Positions 1 through 8,334 of a DNA stretch of 32,423 nt are shown here, in pieces. The DNA lies in contig DAIDJU010000087.1 in assembly GCA_027451225.1 (NCBI GenBank), forward strand, positions 1 to 32,423, read 5' to 3'. The stretch comes from Acidocella sp. Its GTDB lineage: Bacteria > Pseudomonadota > Alphaproteobacteria > Acetobacterales > Acetobacteraceae. The number at the start of each line of letters is the position of its first letter. The first letter of the stretch is position 1. The notes beneath the pieces were generated by a model. It saw nothing but the letters and a program-made list of their open reading frames with translations. It was not told the DNA's origin and did not search any database. The position numbers and the translations under genes were made by a program.

Positions 1-1160
1 GTGACGAGATCGGCCTTGGCCAGCAGCCCGGCCTCCGCCGCCTGCCCCACCTGCTCCGGCGTGCCGCCCAGCAGCCCGGCGATATCCCCTGCCAGATCGG
101 CGATGCGGTCCGCACGGGCGCGCTGCGTGCCGATCTTGGCGTGGAAGGTGATCTTCTCCAGCTTCGGCAGCAGCTTATCCAGCGGGGTCTTGAGGTCCAG
201 CTCCCAGAAATGCCGCGCATCGGAGAGACGGGCGCGCAGCACGCGCTCATTGCCCGCCACGATCGCCGCCCCGCCATCCTCCGCCTCCAGATTGGCGGCA
301 AAGGCGAAATACGGCGCGGGCTTGCCCGAGGCATCGCGCAGCGCGAAGTATTTCTGGTTGATCTTCATGGAGAGTTCACGCACCTCGTGCGGCAGGCCCA
401 TGAAGGCGTCGTCGATCTTGCCGATCAGCGCCACCGGCCATTCCACCAGCCCGGTCACCTCGTCCAGCAGCGCCTCATCAGGGGCCACGGTCAGGTTCAG
501 CGCGGCGGCCTTCCCGGCCATATCGGCGGCGATCTTCGCCTTACGCTCGGCCTGGGCGGCAATAACGCAGCGTTCGCGCAGCTCCTCCTCCCACACGGCG
601 GCGGAAGACACGGCAACCACACCCGGCCCAAGCACGCGGTGGCCCTCGGTCTCATTGCCCGCCGTCACGGGGCCGAGGGTGAAGGGGATCACCTCGCCAT
701 CCAGCAAGCAGACGATGCGGCGCAGCGGGCGCACCCAGGTGAACTCGCCCGCCGCACCCCAGCGCATGGATTTCGGCCAGGGCAGCTTGGCCAGCGCCTC
801 GGGCAGCGCCGCGGCGATGAAGTCTTTCGCGGGCTGGCTCGGCGTCTGCTTGTTCAGCACCCAGAAATCGCCTTCCTGGATCAGCTCGGCCTTGTCCGCC
901 CCGTGCTTGCGCAGGAACCCGGCCAGCGCCTGCTCCGGCGCGCTCGCGCGCGGGCCGCGCTCGGAGAGGGTGCTGGCGGGCAGTTCCGCCGCCACCGCCG
1001 CCTTCAGCGCGATGCGCCTTGGGCCGTAATAGGTCTCCTCGACCTTGATCCCCAGCTTTTGCAGCACCTGGGTGCAAATCGCCTCCAGATGCCCCGCCGC
1101 CCCAGCCTGCATACGCGCCGGGATCTCTTCGGAAAACAGTTCGATGAAAAATTCGGCCAT
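1..1160 (-). CDS. glyS: Glycyl-tRNA synthetase beta subunit, N-terminal part (3' end outside window)
   Basis: Beta chain of the tetrameric alpha2beta2 bacterial glycyl-tRNA synthetase, which charges tRNA-Gly in the cytoplasm; the beta chain recognises the tRNA. The frame is open from an ATG at 1160 to the window edge, giving about 386 residues of a family that usually has about 690. The N-terminus MAEFFIELFSEEIPARMQ and the later stretch AGEFTWVRPLRRIVCLLDG are typical of GlyS. The C-terminal anticodon-binding region lies off the window. The ATG comes one base after the glyQ stop codon (TAA, 1162-1164), so the two are almost certainly translated from one mRNA. Nothing looks broken in the visible part. 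Long open frames on the opposite strand here are shadows. Confidence 0.96.
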   Translation of the reverse strand, partial: MAEFFIELFSEEIPARMQAGAAGHLEAICTQVLQKLGIKVEETYYGPRRIALKAAVAAELPASTLSERGPRASAPEQALAGFLRKHGADKAELIQEGDFWVLNKQTPSQPAKDFIAAALPEALAKLPWPKSMRWGAAGEFTWVRPLRRIVCLLDGEVIPFTLGPVTAGNETEGHRVLGPGVVAVSSAAVWEEELRERCVIAAQAERKAKIAADMAGKAAALNLTVAPDEALLDEVTGLVEWPVALIGKIDDAFMGLPHEVRELSMKINQKYFALRDASGKPAPYFAFAANLEAEDGGAAIVAGNERVLRARLSDARHFWELDLKTPLDKLLPKLEKITFHAKIGTQRARADRIADLAGDIAGLLGGTPEQVGQAAEAGLLAKADLV

Positions 1161-1161
1161 C

Positions 1162-2034
1162 TTATTCACCCGCGATCCAGGCTTCGGCGCAGGCCTTGGC
1201 CAGATTGCGCACGCGCCCGATATAAGCGGCGCGCTCGGCCACCGAGATCACGCCCCGCGCATCCAGCAGATTGAACAAATGGCTGGCCTTGATGCACTGG
1301 TCGTAAGCCGGCTGGGCCACGCCCGCCGCCGCCAGGGCCGCGCATTCCTTCTCGGCATCCTCGAAGTGCCGGGCCAGCATCTCGGTATTGGCCAGCTCGA
1401 AATTATGCTTCGAGTAGTCCCGCTCGGCACGCAGAAACACATCGCCATAGGTCACGCCCTGGCCGTTGAAATCCAGGTCGTACACATTCTCCACGCCCTG
1501 CACATACATGGCGAGGCGCTCCAGCCCGTAGGTCAGCTCAGCACTCGGCGCCACGCAGGCAATGCCGCCCACCTGCTGGAAATAGGTGAACTGCGTCACC
1601 TCCATGCCATCGCACCAGACCTCCCAGCCCAAGCCCCAGGCGCCCAGCGTCGGGCTTTCCCACTCATCCTCGACAAAGCGGATGTCATGCACCCGGCGGT
1701 CGAGACCGATGGCGTCGTAGGATTGCAGCAGCAGTTCCTGGATATTCTCCGGGCTCGGCTTCAGCAGCGCCTGATACTGGTAATAATGCTGCAGGCGGTT
1801 CGGGTTCTCGCCATAGCGCCCGTCCGTGGGGCGGCGCGAAGGCTGTACATAGGCCGCCTTCCAGGGCTTCGGCCCCAGGGCGCGCAGGGTCGTGGCCGGG
1901 TGGAAGGTCCCCGCCCCCATCTCGACATCGTAGGGCTGCAGGATGACGCAGCCCTGCTCAGCCCAAAACCTGTGCAATGTCAGGATGATATCCTGAAAAC
2001 TCTTAGGGCGCCCGGTGGCGGTATGGACTGTCAT
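1162..2034 (-). CDS. glyQ: Glycyl-tRNA synthetase alpha subunit
   Basis: Catalytic chain of the alpha2beta2 glycyl-tRNA synthetase, which forms glycyl-adenylate and charges tRNA-Gly with GlyS. The protein is 290 residues (E. coli GlyQ is about 300). It carries family-typical stretches such as [19 protein letters not shown] near the N-terminus, [16 protein letters not shown], and [20 protein letters not shown] chose the ATG at 2034 because the family N-terminus starts there and AAGGG lies just upstream; the frame stays open another 56 codons upstream without family-like sequence. It is first in a two-gene unit with glyS. It is divergent from the small membrane-protein gene starting at 2121, so the 86-bp gap should hold both promoters. 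Confidence 0.97.
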   Translation of the reverse strand: MTVHTATGRPKSFQDIILTLHRFWAEQGCVILQPYDVEMGAGTFHPATTLRALGPKPWKAAYVQPSRRPTDGRYGENPNRLQHYYQYQALLKPSPENIQELLLQSYDAIGLDRRVHDIRFVEDEWESPTLGAWGLGWEVWCDGMEVTQFTYFQQVGGIACVAPSAELTYGLERLAMYVQGVENVYDLDFNGQGVTYGDVFLRAERDYSKHNFELANTEMLARHFEDAEKECAALAAAGVAQPAYDQCIKASHLFNLLDARGVISVAERAAYIGRVRNLAKACAEAWIAGE

Positions 2035-2120
2035 GGACCCTTGATTAAAGTATGAATACCTGTCGCGGCGCAGCAATACGGCCCCGAAGAGCGAAGAGCA
2101 ACCACGGAGACCACCAGGAC

Positions 2121-2507
2121 ATGACCAAAACCACGAAATGGAGCCCCACGGACTGGCTTTGCCTCGCCCTGGCCGGGCTGATCGGCGGCGGGGTGTTCGC
2201 ATTCCGCTGGTTCGCGGTGGTGCCGGTCTCCACGGTCGGCCAATGCGCCGCCGCCAACGCCCCCGCCTTCTGCACCCCGCGCCACTGGATGCTGCTCGGC
2301 CAATATTACGGCGCCTGGGGCTGGGCCGGCCTCGCTTTGGGGCTGGCGGCGTTTTTCGCCGGCAGCCGCGTACTGGCGGCGCTGGCGCTGGGGGCGGGCA
2401 TCGCCTCGGTGGTGAATTACAACGCCACCCAGGGCCTCATCGGCGCGGCGCTGGGGCTGATGGCCTGGGGCAGCCTGATCTCAAACCGCCCCGGCTGGAG
2501 GCGTTAG
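2121..2507 (+). CDS. Small four-helix membrane protein of unknown function
   Basis: A 128-residue protein that I do not recognise. It has about four hydrophobic segments: residues about 10-32, 63-83, 85-104 and 105-122. The loop after the first helix holds two cysteines ten residues apart in [18 protein letters not shown], which could form a disulfide or bind a ligand if the loop faces the periplasm. The ATG at 2121 is preferred over an upstream in-frame ATG at 2052, because AGGA and GGAG lie just before it and the upstream extension is Arg-rich and looks non-coding. The last codon is TAG at 2505-2507, overlapping the TAA of accA on the other strand (2504-2506). No terminator separates the convergent pair. 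It is not in an operon with any neighbour. Confidence 0.72.
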   Translation: MTKTTKWSPTDWLCLALAGLIGGGVFAFRWFAVVPVSTVGQCAAANAPAFCTPRHWMLLGQYYGAWGWAGLALGLAAFFAGSRVLAALALGAGIASVVNYNATQGLIGAALGLMAWGSLISNRPGWRR

Positions 2508-3457
2508 AGGCCGACTTTCCCCATCGCGAGGAACTTCTCGCGCCGCTTCGCCTTCAGCGCCTCGGGGGCCAGATCCTTCAGCGAGGCGAGTTGGGCTTCC
2601 ACCGCGTCGCCCAGAGCCGCCAGGGCGGTTTCCGGGTCGCGGTGCGCGCCGCCCACCGGCTCGGCCACGATCTCGTCGATCAGCCCGAGCTTCTTCAGGT
2701 CCTGGGCGGTGATGCGCATGGCCTCGGCAGCCACCGGGGCCTGGGCGGCGTCGCGCCACAGGATGGAGGCGCAGCCTTCCGGCGAAATCACCGAATAAAT
2801 CGCGTGCTCATACATCAGCACCGCATTACCGGCTGCCAGCGCGATCGCGCCGCCCGAGCCGCCCTCGCCGATGATCGCCGCCACCAGCGGCACCGGAGCG
2901 GAGAGGCAAGCCTCGATCCCGCGCGCGATGGCCTCGGCCTGGCCACGGGCCTCGGCCTCGATGCCGGGGAACGCGCCGGAGGTGTCCACAAAGGTGAGAA
3001 TCGGCAGGTTGAAACGCCCGGCCAGCTCCATCAGGCGCTTGGCCTTGCGGTAGCCCTCGGGCTTGGCCATGCCGAAATTATGCTTGATGCGGGTCTCGGT
3101 ATCGGTGCCCTTCTCGGTGCCGATCACCATCACCGGCGTGCCACGGAAGCGGCCCATGCCGCCGATGATCGCCGCGTCGTCGGCAAAGGCGCGGTCGCCC
3201 GCGAGCGGGATGAAATCCTCGATCAGCGCGGCGATGACGCCGGCCGCCTTCGGGCGCTCGGCATGGCGGGCCACCTGGGTCTTCTGCCAGGGGGTGAGCT
3301 TGGCGTAGATGCCCTTGAGTTGGGCGTCCGCCTTGGTGGAGAGGCGCGCAACCTCCTCGGCGATGTTGATCTCACCGGAGGCGGGCATCCGCCGCAGCTC
3401 GTCGATCTTGGCTTCGAGCTCGGCCACGGGTTTTTCAAATTCGAGGTACTGGCGCAT
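2504..3457 (-). CDS. accA: Acetyl-CoA carboxylase carboxyltransferase subunit alpha
   Basis: Alpha subunit of the carboxyltransferase part of acetyl-CoA carboxylase. With AccD it moves the carboxyl group from biotin on AccB to acetyl-CoA, giving malonyl-CoA, the committed step of fatty acid synthesis. The protein is 317 residues, nearly the same as E. coli AccA (319). It starts MRQYLEFEKPVAELEAKIDE as the family does. The crotonase-like core holds the glycine-rich stretch GEGGSGGAIALAAGNAVL at about residues 198-214, followed by YSVISPEGCASILWRD at about 221-236. accD is not in the window, which is usual because accA is often unlinked. The gene is divergent from mscL and overlaps the convergent membrane-protein gene by four bases. 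Confidence 0.97.
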   Translation of the reverse strand: MRQYLEFEKPVAELEAKIDELRRMPASGEINIAEEVARLSTKADAQLKGIYAKLTPWQKTQVARHAERPKAAGVIAALIEDFIPLAGDRAFADDAAIIGGMGRFRGTPVMVIGTEKGTDTETRIKHNFGMAKPEGYRKAKRLMELAGRFNLPILTFVDTSGAFPGIEAEARGQAEAIARGIEACLSAPVPLVAAIIGEGGSGGAIALAAGNAVLMYEHAIYSVISPEGCASILWRDAAQAPVAAEAMRITAQDLKKLGLIDEIVAEPVGGAHRDPETALAALGDAVEAQLASLKDLAPEALKAKRREKFLAMGKVGL

Positions 3458-3574
3458 GGGCTCTGGCCTTTAGCACATATCCGCGCCGAGAAAAGGCCGC
3501 CCCGCCGCCACAAAGCTGTTGGCGTAGGATAGAGACTGATTCTAGGCTCGTATTAATCTTTGAGGAGACACATA

Positions 3575-4033
3575 ATGTCCGACCTGCTGAAATCCCCCCT
3601 CACCCTGAAGAAACCGGGCTGGCTCGACGATTTCAAAGCCTTCATCATGCGCGGCAATGTCGTCGATCTGGCGGTCGGCGTGGTCATCGGCGCGGCCTTC
3701 ACCGGCATCGTCAACTCGCTGGTGAAAGACATCATCACCCCGGTCATCGGGCTCATCACCGGCGGCGTGGATTTCTCCAACCACTTCATCGTCCTCAAAG
3801 GCACCGCCGCCGCCACGCTGGCGGAGGCGCAGAAGGCCGGGGACGTGACGATCAATTACGGCGTATTCCTCAACGCCGTGTTCAACTTCCTGATCATCGC
3901 GGCGGCCATCTTCTGGATGGTGCGGCTGCTCGAAAAGCTCCACAAAGCCCCCGCCGCCGCCGCTGCCCCCGCCCCCACGCCAAGCGAGACGCTGCTGGCC
4001 GAAATCCGCGACCTGCTGAAGAGCAAGGGCTGA
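3575..4033 (+). CDS. mscL: Large-conductance mechanosensitive channel
   Basis: Homopentameric inner-membrane channel that opens under high membrane tension and releases solutes during hypo-osmotic shock. The protein is 152 residues, within the usual 130-150 range. The N-terminal amphipathic helix and first transmembrane helix read [20 protein letters not shown], a strong family signature. The second helix is around [17 protein letters not shown], followed by an Ala/Pro-rich linker and a short C-terminal helix ending in [10 protein letters not shown]. The ATG at 3575 is chosen because GAGGAG (3562-3567) lies at good spacing; a TTG at 3560 in the same frame is less likely. It is a single gene, divergent from accA and convergent with glpX, with a GC-rich hairpin just after its stop. 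Confidence 0.96.
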   Translation: MSDLLKSPLTLKKPGWLDDFKAFIMRGNVVDLAVGVVIGAAFTGIVNSLVKDIITPVIGLITGGVDFSNHFIVLKGTAAATLAEAQKAGDVTINYGVFLNAVFNFLIIAAAIFWMVRLLEKLHKAPAAAAAPAPTPSETLLAEIRDLLKSKG

Positions 4034-4041
4034 AACGAGAA

Positions 4042-4060
4042 CCGGGGCCAAAGGCCCCGG
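4042..4060. terminator. GC-rich hairpin between convergent mscL and glpX
   Basis: A perfect 8-bp stem (CCGGGGCC / GGCCCCGG) with an AAA loop lies between the mscL stop (4033) and the glpX stop (4069). The T-tract is poor on both sides (CATTATCTT on +, TTCTCGTTT on -), so it may be a weak bidirectional terminator or an mRNA 3'-end stabiliser. Confidence 0.6.
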
Positions 4061-4068
4061 CATTATCT

Positions 4069-5055
4069 TCAGGCGTCCAGATTCTTCTTGGCGAAGTTAT
4101 GGTGCGCCTCGATATAGCGCACCGTGCCGGACTTGGAGCGCATGACGATGGAATGCGTCACCGCCCCGTGGCCCACGCGGCGCACGCCGTTCAGCATCGG
4201 GCCGGAGGTCACGCCCGTGGCGGCGAACATCACGTCGCCCTTGGCCATTTCCTCGATGGTGTAGATGCGGTTCGGATCGGTGATGCCCATGGTACGGGCG
4301 CGCTCGATCTGCGCGTCATCCTCGAACAGCAGCTTGCCCTGCATCTGGCCGCCGATGCAGCGCAGAGCCGCCGCCGCCAGCACGCCCTCCGGCGCGCCGC
4401 CGGAGCCCAGATACATGTCCACGCCCGTCATCGGCTGGCTGGCGGCAATCACGCCCGCCACGTCGCCATCGCCGATGAGCATGATGCGCGCCCCGGCCTC
4501 GCGGATCTTGGCGATCATCTCGGCATGGCGCTCGCGGTCCAGCATGCAGATCATCAGCTCCTCAACGTCCACGCCCTTGGCCAGAGCGAGGTTCTTGAGG
4601 TTCTCCTTCACCGGCGCGTCCAGCGAGACCACGTCCTCCGGCAGCCCGCCGCCGACGGCGATCTTCTCCATGTAGATGTCCGGCGCATGCAGGAAGTTGC
4701 CGCGCTCGGCCAGCGCCACGGTGGCGATGGAATTCGCCCCGCCCTTGGCGGTGATGGAGGTGCCCTCCAGCGGGTCAACGGCGATGTCCATCGCCGGGCC
4801 GCCAAAGCCCACCTTCTCACCGATATAGAGCATCGGCGCCTCGTCCATCTCGCCCTCGCCGATGACCACGGTGCCGTCGATGGCCACGGTGTCGAAGGCC
4901 TTGCGCATCGCTTCAACAGCGGCGCCGTCGGCGTCGTTCTTCTTGCCGCGGCCGATCCAGCGCGCGGCGGCGATGGCGGCGGCCTCGGTCACGCGGACCA
5001 GCTCCAGCGCCAGGTTGCGGTCGGAAACTTCGCCGAGGCGGCGGGATTCAGGCAT
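4069..5055 (-). CDS. glpX: Class II fructose-1,6-bisphosphatase
   Basis: Hydrolyses fructose-1,6-bisphosphate to fructose-6-phosphate in gluconeogenesis; some homologues also act on sedoheptulose-1,7-bisphosphate. The protein is 328 residues (E. coli GlpX 336). The metal and substrate motifs of the lithium-sensitive phosphatase superfamily are visible: GEGEMDEAPMLYIGE at about 66-80 and DPLEGT at 94-99. The stretch YLGSGGAPEGVLAAAALRC is also typical of GlpX. The start is the ATG at 5055, giving MPESRRLGEVSDRNLALELV; the frame runs further upstream, inside hom, but without family-like sequence. It lies 11 bp after the hom stop, so it is probably the last gene of an alaC-hom-glpX transcript. 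Convergent mscL lies beyond. Confidence 0.95.
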   Translation of the reverse strand: MPESRRLGEVSDRNLALELVRVTEAAAIAAARWIGRGKKNDADGAAVEAMRKAFDTVAIDGTVVIGEGEMDEAPMLYIGEKVGFGGPAMDIAVDPLEGTSITAKGGANSIATVALAERGNFLHAPDIYMEKIAVGGGLPEDVVSLDAPVKENLKNLALAKGVDVEELMICMLDRERHAEMIAKIREAGARIMLIGDGDVAGVIAASQPMTGVDMYLGSGGAPEGVLAAAALRCIGGQMQGKLLFEDDAQIERARTMGITDPNRIYTIEEMAKGDVMFAATGVTSGPMLNGVRRVGHGAVTHSIVMRSKSGTVRYIEAHHNFAKKNLDA

Positions 5056-5066
5056 GGGATGCGTCC

Positions 5067-6356
5067 TTACTTGGGTTCGATACGGATCAGCGCCGGGGCT
5101 TCCAGCACGGATTCCAGCATGGAGATGCGGGCGAGCGCGGCATTCACCGCGTCCTCCTTGGTCTCGTGGGTCACCAGCACGATGGGCACAGCCTCGCCCG
5201 GCTTGCGCCCGTGCTGGAGCATGGATTCGAGCGAGATGCCGTGGTCGCGCAGAATGGCGGTGACATCCGCCAGCACGCCCGGCTGGTCCACCACCGAAAG
5301 GCGGAGGAAATACGCGCTGCTCAGATGCGCCATCGGCACCACGCGGGCCTCGGCCAGCGCGCTCTGCGCCATGCCCCACACCGGAATACGGCTGCCACGG
5401 GCAATGTCGATGAGATCCGCCACCACGGCGGAGGCCGTCGGCCCCTCACCCGCGCCGCGCCCTTGCAGGAAGACCGGGCCGGAGAAATCGCCCTCCAGCA
5501 GCACGGCGTTGAACACGCCGTCCACGGTGGCGATGGGCTTGCTCACCGGCACCATGGCCGGATGCACGCGCAGGGAAATCCCCGCCTCGGTGCGCTCGGC
5601 GATGCCCAGCAGCTTGATGCGGTAGCCCAGCTCCTGGGCGAAGGCGATATCCAGCGCCGAGATGCGGCGAATGCCCTCGACATGCAGCGCGCTGAAGTCG
5701 ATCTTCTGCCCGAAGGCGAGACCGGCCAGGATGGCGAGCTTATGGGCGGCGTCCACACCGTCGATATCGAAGGACGGATCGGCCTCGGCATAGCCCAGCG
5801 CCTGCGCGTCGGCCAGCACCTCGGCGAAGTCGCGCTTCTCCTCGCGCATGGTGGTGAGGATGTAGTTGCAGGTGCCGTTGAGAATACCGGCGACGCGGGA
5901 AATGCTGTTCGCCGCCAGCCCCTCGCGCAGCGCCTTGATCACCGGGATGCCGCCCGCCACGGCGGCCTCATAGGCCAGCGGCAGGTTGGCGGCTTCCGCC
6001 GCCTGGGCCAGCCCCGCGCCGTGCAGGGCCAGCAGCGCCTTGTTGGCGGTCACCAGCGGCTTGCCGGCGGCAATGGCGGCTTCCGCCAGGGCCTTGGCCG
6101 GGCCGTCGGACCCGCCGATCAGCTCCACCACCACGTCCACCTTGTCATCCGTGGCCAGGGCCAGCGGGTCATCATGCCAGTTCAGCCCGTCCAGCGAGAT
6201 GCCCCGGTCGCGGTTGCGGCTGCGGGCGGAAACGGCGGTCACGGTGATCGGCCGGCCGGCGCGGGCGGTAATCAGCTCCGCCTGCCGGGCCAGAAGTTTC
6301 ACCACGCCGGCACCAACAGTGCCCAGCCCGGCAATGCCGACGCGCAACGGTTTCAT
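5067..6356 (-). CDS. hom: Homoserine dehydrogenase
   Basis: Reduces aspartate-semialdehyde to homoserine with NAD(P)H, the branch point to threonine, methionine and isoleucine. The protein is 429 residues, standard for the monofunctional form without a fused aspartokinase. The N-terminal Rossmann motif is GIAGLGTVGAGV (about 8-19). The catalytic domain includes the family signatures AGILNGTCNYILTTM and AEADPSFDIDGVDAAHKLAI. A C-terminal ACT domain (about 350-429, including VVDQPGVLADVTAILRDHGI) is the likely threonine feedback site. The ATG at 6356 overlaps the alaC stop by one base (TAATG), so translational coupling is likely. glpX follows 11 bp downstream. Confidence 0.97.
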   Translation of the reverse strand: MKPLRVGIAGLGTVGAGVVKLLARQAELITARAGRPITVTAVSARSRNRDRGISLDGLNWHDDPLALATDDKVDVVVELIGGSDGPAKALAEAAIAAGKPLVTANKALLALHGAGLAQAAEAANLPLAYEAAVAGGIPVIKALREGLAANSISRVAGILNGTCNYILTTMREEKRDFAEVLADAQALGYAEADPSFDIDGVDAAHKLAILAGLAFGQKIDFSALHVEGIRRISALDIAFAQELGYRIKLLGIAERTEAGISLRVHPAMVPVSKPIATVDGVFNAVLLEGDFSGPVFLQGRGAGEGPTASAVVADLIDIARGSRIPVWGMAQSALAEARVVPMAHLSSAYFLRLSVVDQPGVLADVTAILRDHGISLESMLQHGRKPGEAVPIVLVTHETKEDAVNAALARISMLESVLEAPALIRIEPK

Positions 6357-7570
6357 TATTTGCTCTCCAGATCGTCTTCCGCCGGGGCGGCGTTGTCGGC
6401 GGCCAGGAAGGTGCGGATATTCCGCAGCGCCTGACGCAGCCGGTGGGTATTCTCAACCAAGGCGATACGCACATGGCCATCGCCATACTCGCCGAAGCCC
6501 ACGCCCGGAGCCACGGCCACCTTGGCCTTGGCCATCAGCAGCTTAGAGAATTCCAGGCTGCCCAGATGGCGGTAGCGCTCGGGGATTGGCGCCCAGGCGA
6601 ACATCGACCCGGCGGGGGACGGCACATCCCACCCCGCCGCATGCAGGCCCTTGATCAGCACGTCGCGGCGCTCGCGGTACAGGTTGCGCATCTCCTCCAC
6701 ACAGTCCTGCGGGCCGTTCAGCGCCGCCGTGGCCGCCACCTGGATCGGCGTGAACGCGCCGTAATCGAGATAGGACTTCATCCGCGCCAGCGCCTTCACC
6801 AAGCGCGGATTGCCCACGCCGAAGCCCATGCGCCAGCCCGGCATGGAATAGGTCTTGGACATCGAGGTGAACTCGATGGCGATGTCCTTCGCCCCTTCCA
6901 CCTGCAGCACGGAAGGCGGCGGGTTGCCGTCGAAATAAATCTCGGAATAGGCAATGTCCGAGATGATGAAGATCTCGTTCTTCTTCGCCAGCGCCACCAG
7001 CTCCTTGTAGAAATCAAGGTCGGCCATGTAGGCGGTCGGGTTGCTGGGGAAGTTCACGATCAGCGCCGTGGGCTTCGGCACGGAGTGGCGCACCGCCTGG
7101 TCGATGGCGCGCAGCATATCCTCGCCCGGATGCGCCGGGATGGAGCGCACGGACGCCCCCGCGATGATGAAGCCGAACTGGTGGATCGGGTAGGACGGGT
7201 TGGGCACCAGAATGGTGTCGCCCGGCGAGGTGATGGCGGCGGCGAGGTTGGCCAGACCTTCCTTGGAGCCGAGGGTCGCGATCACCTCGGTCTCCGGGTC
7301 CAGCTTCACGCCGAACCGGCGCTCGTAATACGCCGCCTGGGCACGGCGCAGGCCGGGGATGCCACGGCTGGTGGAATAGCGGTGGCTGCGCGGGTCCTGC
7401 ACGGTCTCCACCAGCTTGGCCACGATATGCGGGGGCGTGGGGCTGTCCGGGTTGCCCATGCCAAGGTCGATAATGTCCTCAGCCGCGGCGCGAGCCTTGG
7501 CCTTGGCGGCGTTCACCTCGGCAAACACGTAAGGGGGCAGGCGGCGGATGCGATGAAATTCTTCGGACAT
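6356..7570 (-). CDS. alaC: AlaC-like class I/II aminotransferase (alanine transaminase)
   Basis: PLP-dependent aminotransferase of fold type I, close to E. coli AlaC, which interconverts alanine/2-oxoglutarate and pyruvate/glutamate. The protein is 404 residues (E. coli AlaC 412). The likely Schiff-base lysine is K239 in SMSKTYSMPGWRMGF. Also visible are N177 (FPSNPT) and D205/Y208 (ISDIAYSE), which bind the cofactor ring in this fold, and the glycine-rich GSKEGL near 101-106. The N-terminal IRRLPPYVFAEVN and GYSTSRGIPGLR-like stretch are AlaC traits, but homologues are sometimes labelled aspartate or LL-diaminopimelate aminotransferase, so substrate is inferred. Its stop overlaps the hom start. 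The 33-bp gap upstream of its start leads into the lipoprotein gene on the same strand. Confidence 0.92.
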   Translation of the reverse strand: MSEEFHRIRRLPPYVFAEVNAAKAKARAAAEDIIDLGMGNPDSPTPPHIVAKLVETVQDPRSHRYSTSRGIPGLRRAQAAYYERRFGVKLDPETEVIATLGSKEGLANLAAAITSPGDTILVPNPSYPIHQFGFIIAGASVRSIPAHPGEDMLRAIDQAVRHSVPKPTALIVNFPSNPTAYMADLDFYKELVALAKKNEIFIISDIAYSEIYFDGNPPPSVLQVEGAKDIAIEFTSMSKTYSMPGWRMGFGVGNPRLVKALARMKSYLDYGAFTPIQVAATAALNGPQDCVEEMRNLYRERRDVLIKGLHAAGWDVPSPAGSMFAWAPIPERYRHLGSLEFSKLLMAKAKVAVAPGVGFGEYGDGHVRIALVENTHRLRQALRNIRTFLAADNAAPAEDDLESK

Positions 7571-7603
7571 TCTTACACTCGGACTCGGGTGGACGATGCG
7601 GGC

Positions 7604-8251
7604 TTAATATACCAATTGCGCGAAGCCGCCAGAACCTGACGCCTGGGCGGCGACACTGATCTCATCCTGCGGCACGCCATTGGCGGTCAACTCATCGGCA
7701 ATGCGCCGGGCGCGGGAGAGTGCCAGGTCCAGGCTGCCCCCGCCGAATCCCACCACGCGCACCTTTGCCGCGGCATCGCGCTTGGCGGCGAAGACCTTGA
7801 GAATGCGCGCCTGCGCGGGCGGCAGCAGGGCCGAGCCGGGGCGGAAGGCCACATCCCGCGGGGGGCCGGGCGGCTTGGGCGCAGGGACCGCAACCGGCAC
7901 GGGCGCCGGAGCGGGAGCTACAGGCGCGGTAAGGGTCAGCCCCGGCACATTCGGCACGGGCGGGGCGGCGGCGGGCAAGCTCAACCCCTCCAGCGCGCCC
8001 TGCGAGGGCGCGGAAACCCCCGTATGCGCCTGGGCGGCGATGGCCTCCTGCTCTCCCGCCGGAGTGGCGGGGGTGGCGGCGGGCACGTCGGCCAGATTGG
8101 GATACGGCAGATTCGCCCCGGGAGGGGGTTGCCGGTTCTGCGCAATCGCGCCACCTTCGAAACTGTGATACAGGCCAACAGGCGCAGAACAGCCACAAAG
8201 AGAAAACGCCAAGACCACCGAGAATGCCGCTCCGCAACGCCGCCGTAACAT
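7604..8251 (-). CDS. Lipoprotein with Pro/Ala-rich linker and OmpA-like C-terminal domain
   Basis: A 215-residue predicted lipoprotein. The N-terminus has Arg residues, a hydrophobic stretch and a lipobox-like L18-C-G-C21, so Cys21 would be lipidated. Residues about 85-133 form a Pro/Ala/Val-rich linker. The C-terminal part from about 134 resembles the OmpA/MotB peptidoglycan-binding fold: DVAFRPGSALLPPAQARIL for the first strand and helix, and LALSRARRIADELTANGVP for the Arg-bearing helix. The conserved Asp of the usual TDxxG segment is not obvious: the sequence there is VGFGGGSL. Peptidoglycan binding may therefore be weak or absent. It is divergent from phaC and upstream of alaC by 33 bp, so it could share a transcript with the amino-acid genes. 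Function is unknown. Confidence 0.75.
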   Translation of the reverse strand: MLRRRCGAAFSVVLAFSLCGCSAPVGLYHSFEGGAIAQNRQPPPGANLPYPNLADVPAATPATPAGEQEAIAAQAHTGVSAPSQGALEGLSLPAAAPPVPNVPGLTLTAPVAPAPAPVPVAVPAPKPPGPPRDVAFRPGSALLPPAQARILKVFAAKRDAAAKVRVVGFGGGSLDLALSRARRIADELTANGVPQDEISVAAQASGSGGFAQLVY

Positions 8252-8334
8252 CCAACCCGCCTCCGAACTCTGCCGGACACCCCGGCCAGAGCCTGTTTGC
8301 CTGAGAACTGCCGCTACGGAAAGGATCGTCCCGC

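Noticed and set aside
3560..3575. Upstream TTG start for mscL
   Set aside because: The ATG at 3575 has GAGGAG at correct spacing and begins the normal MscL N-terminus.
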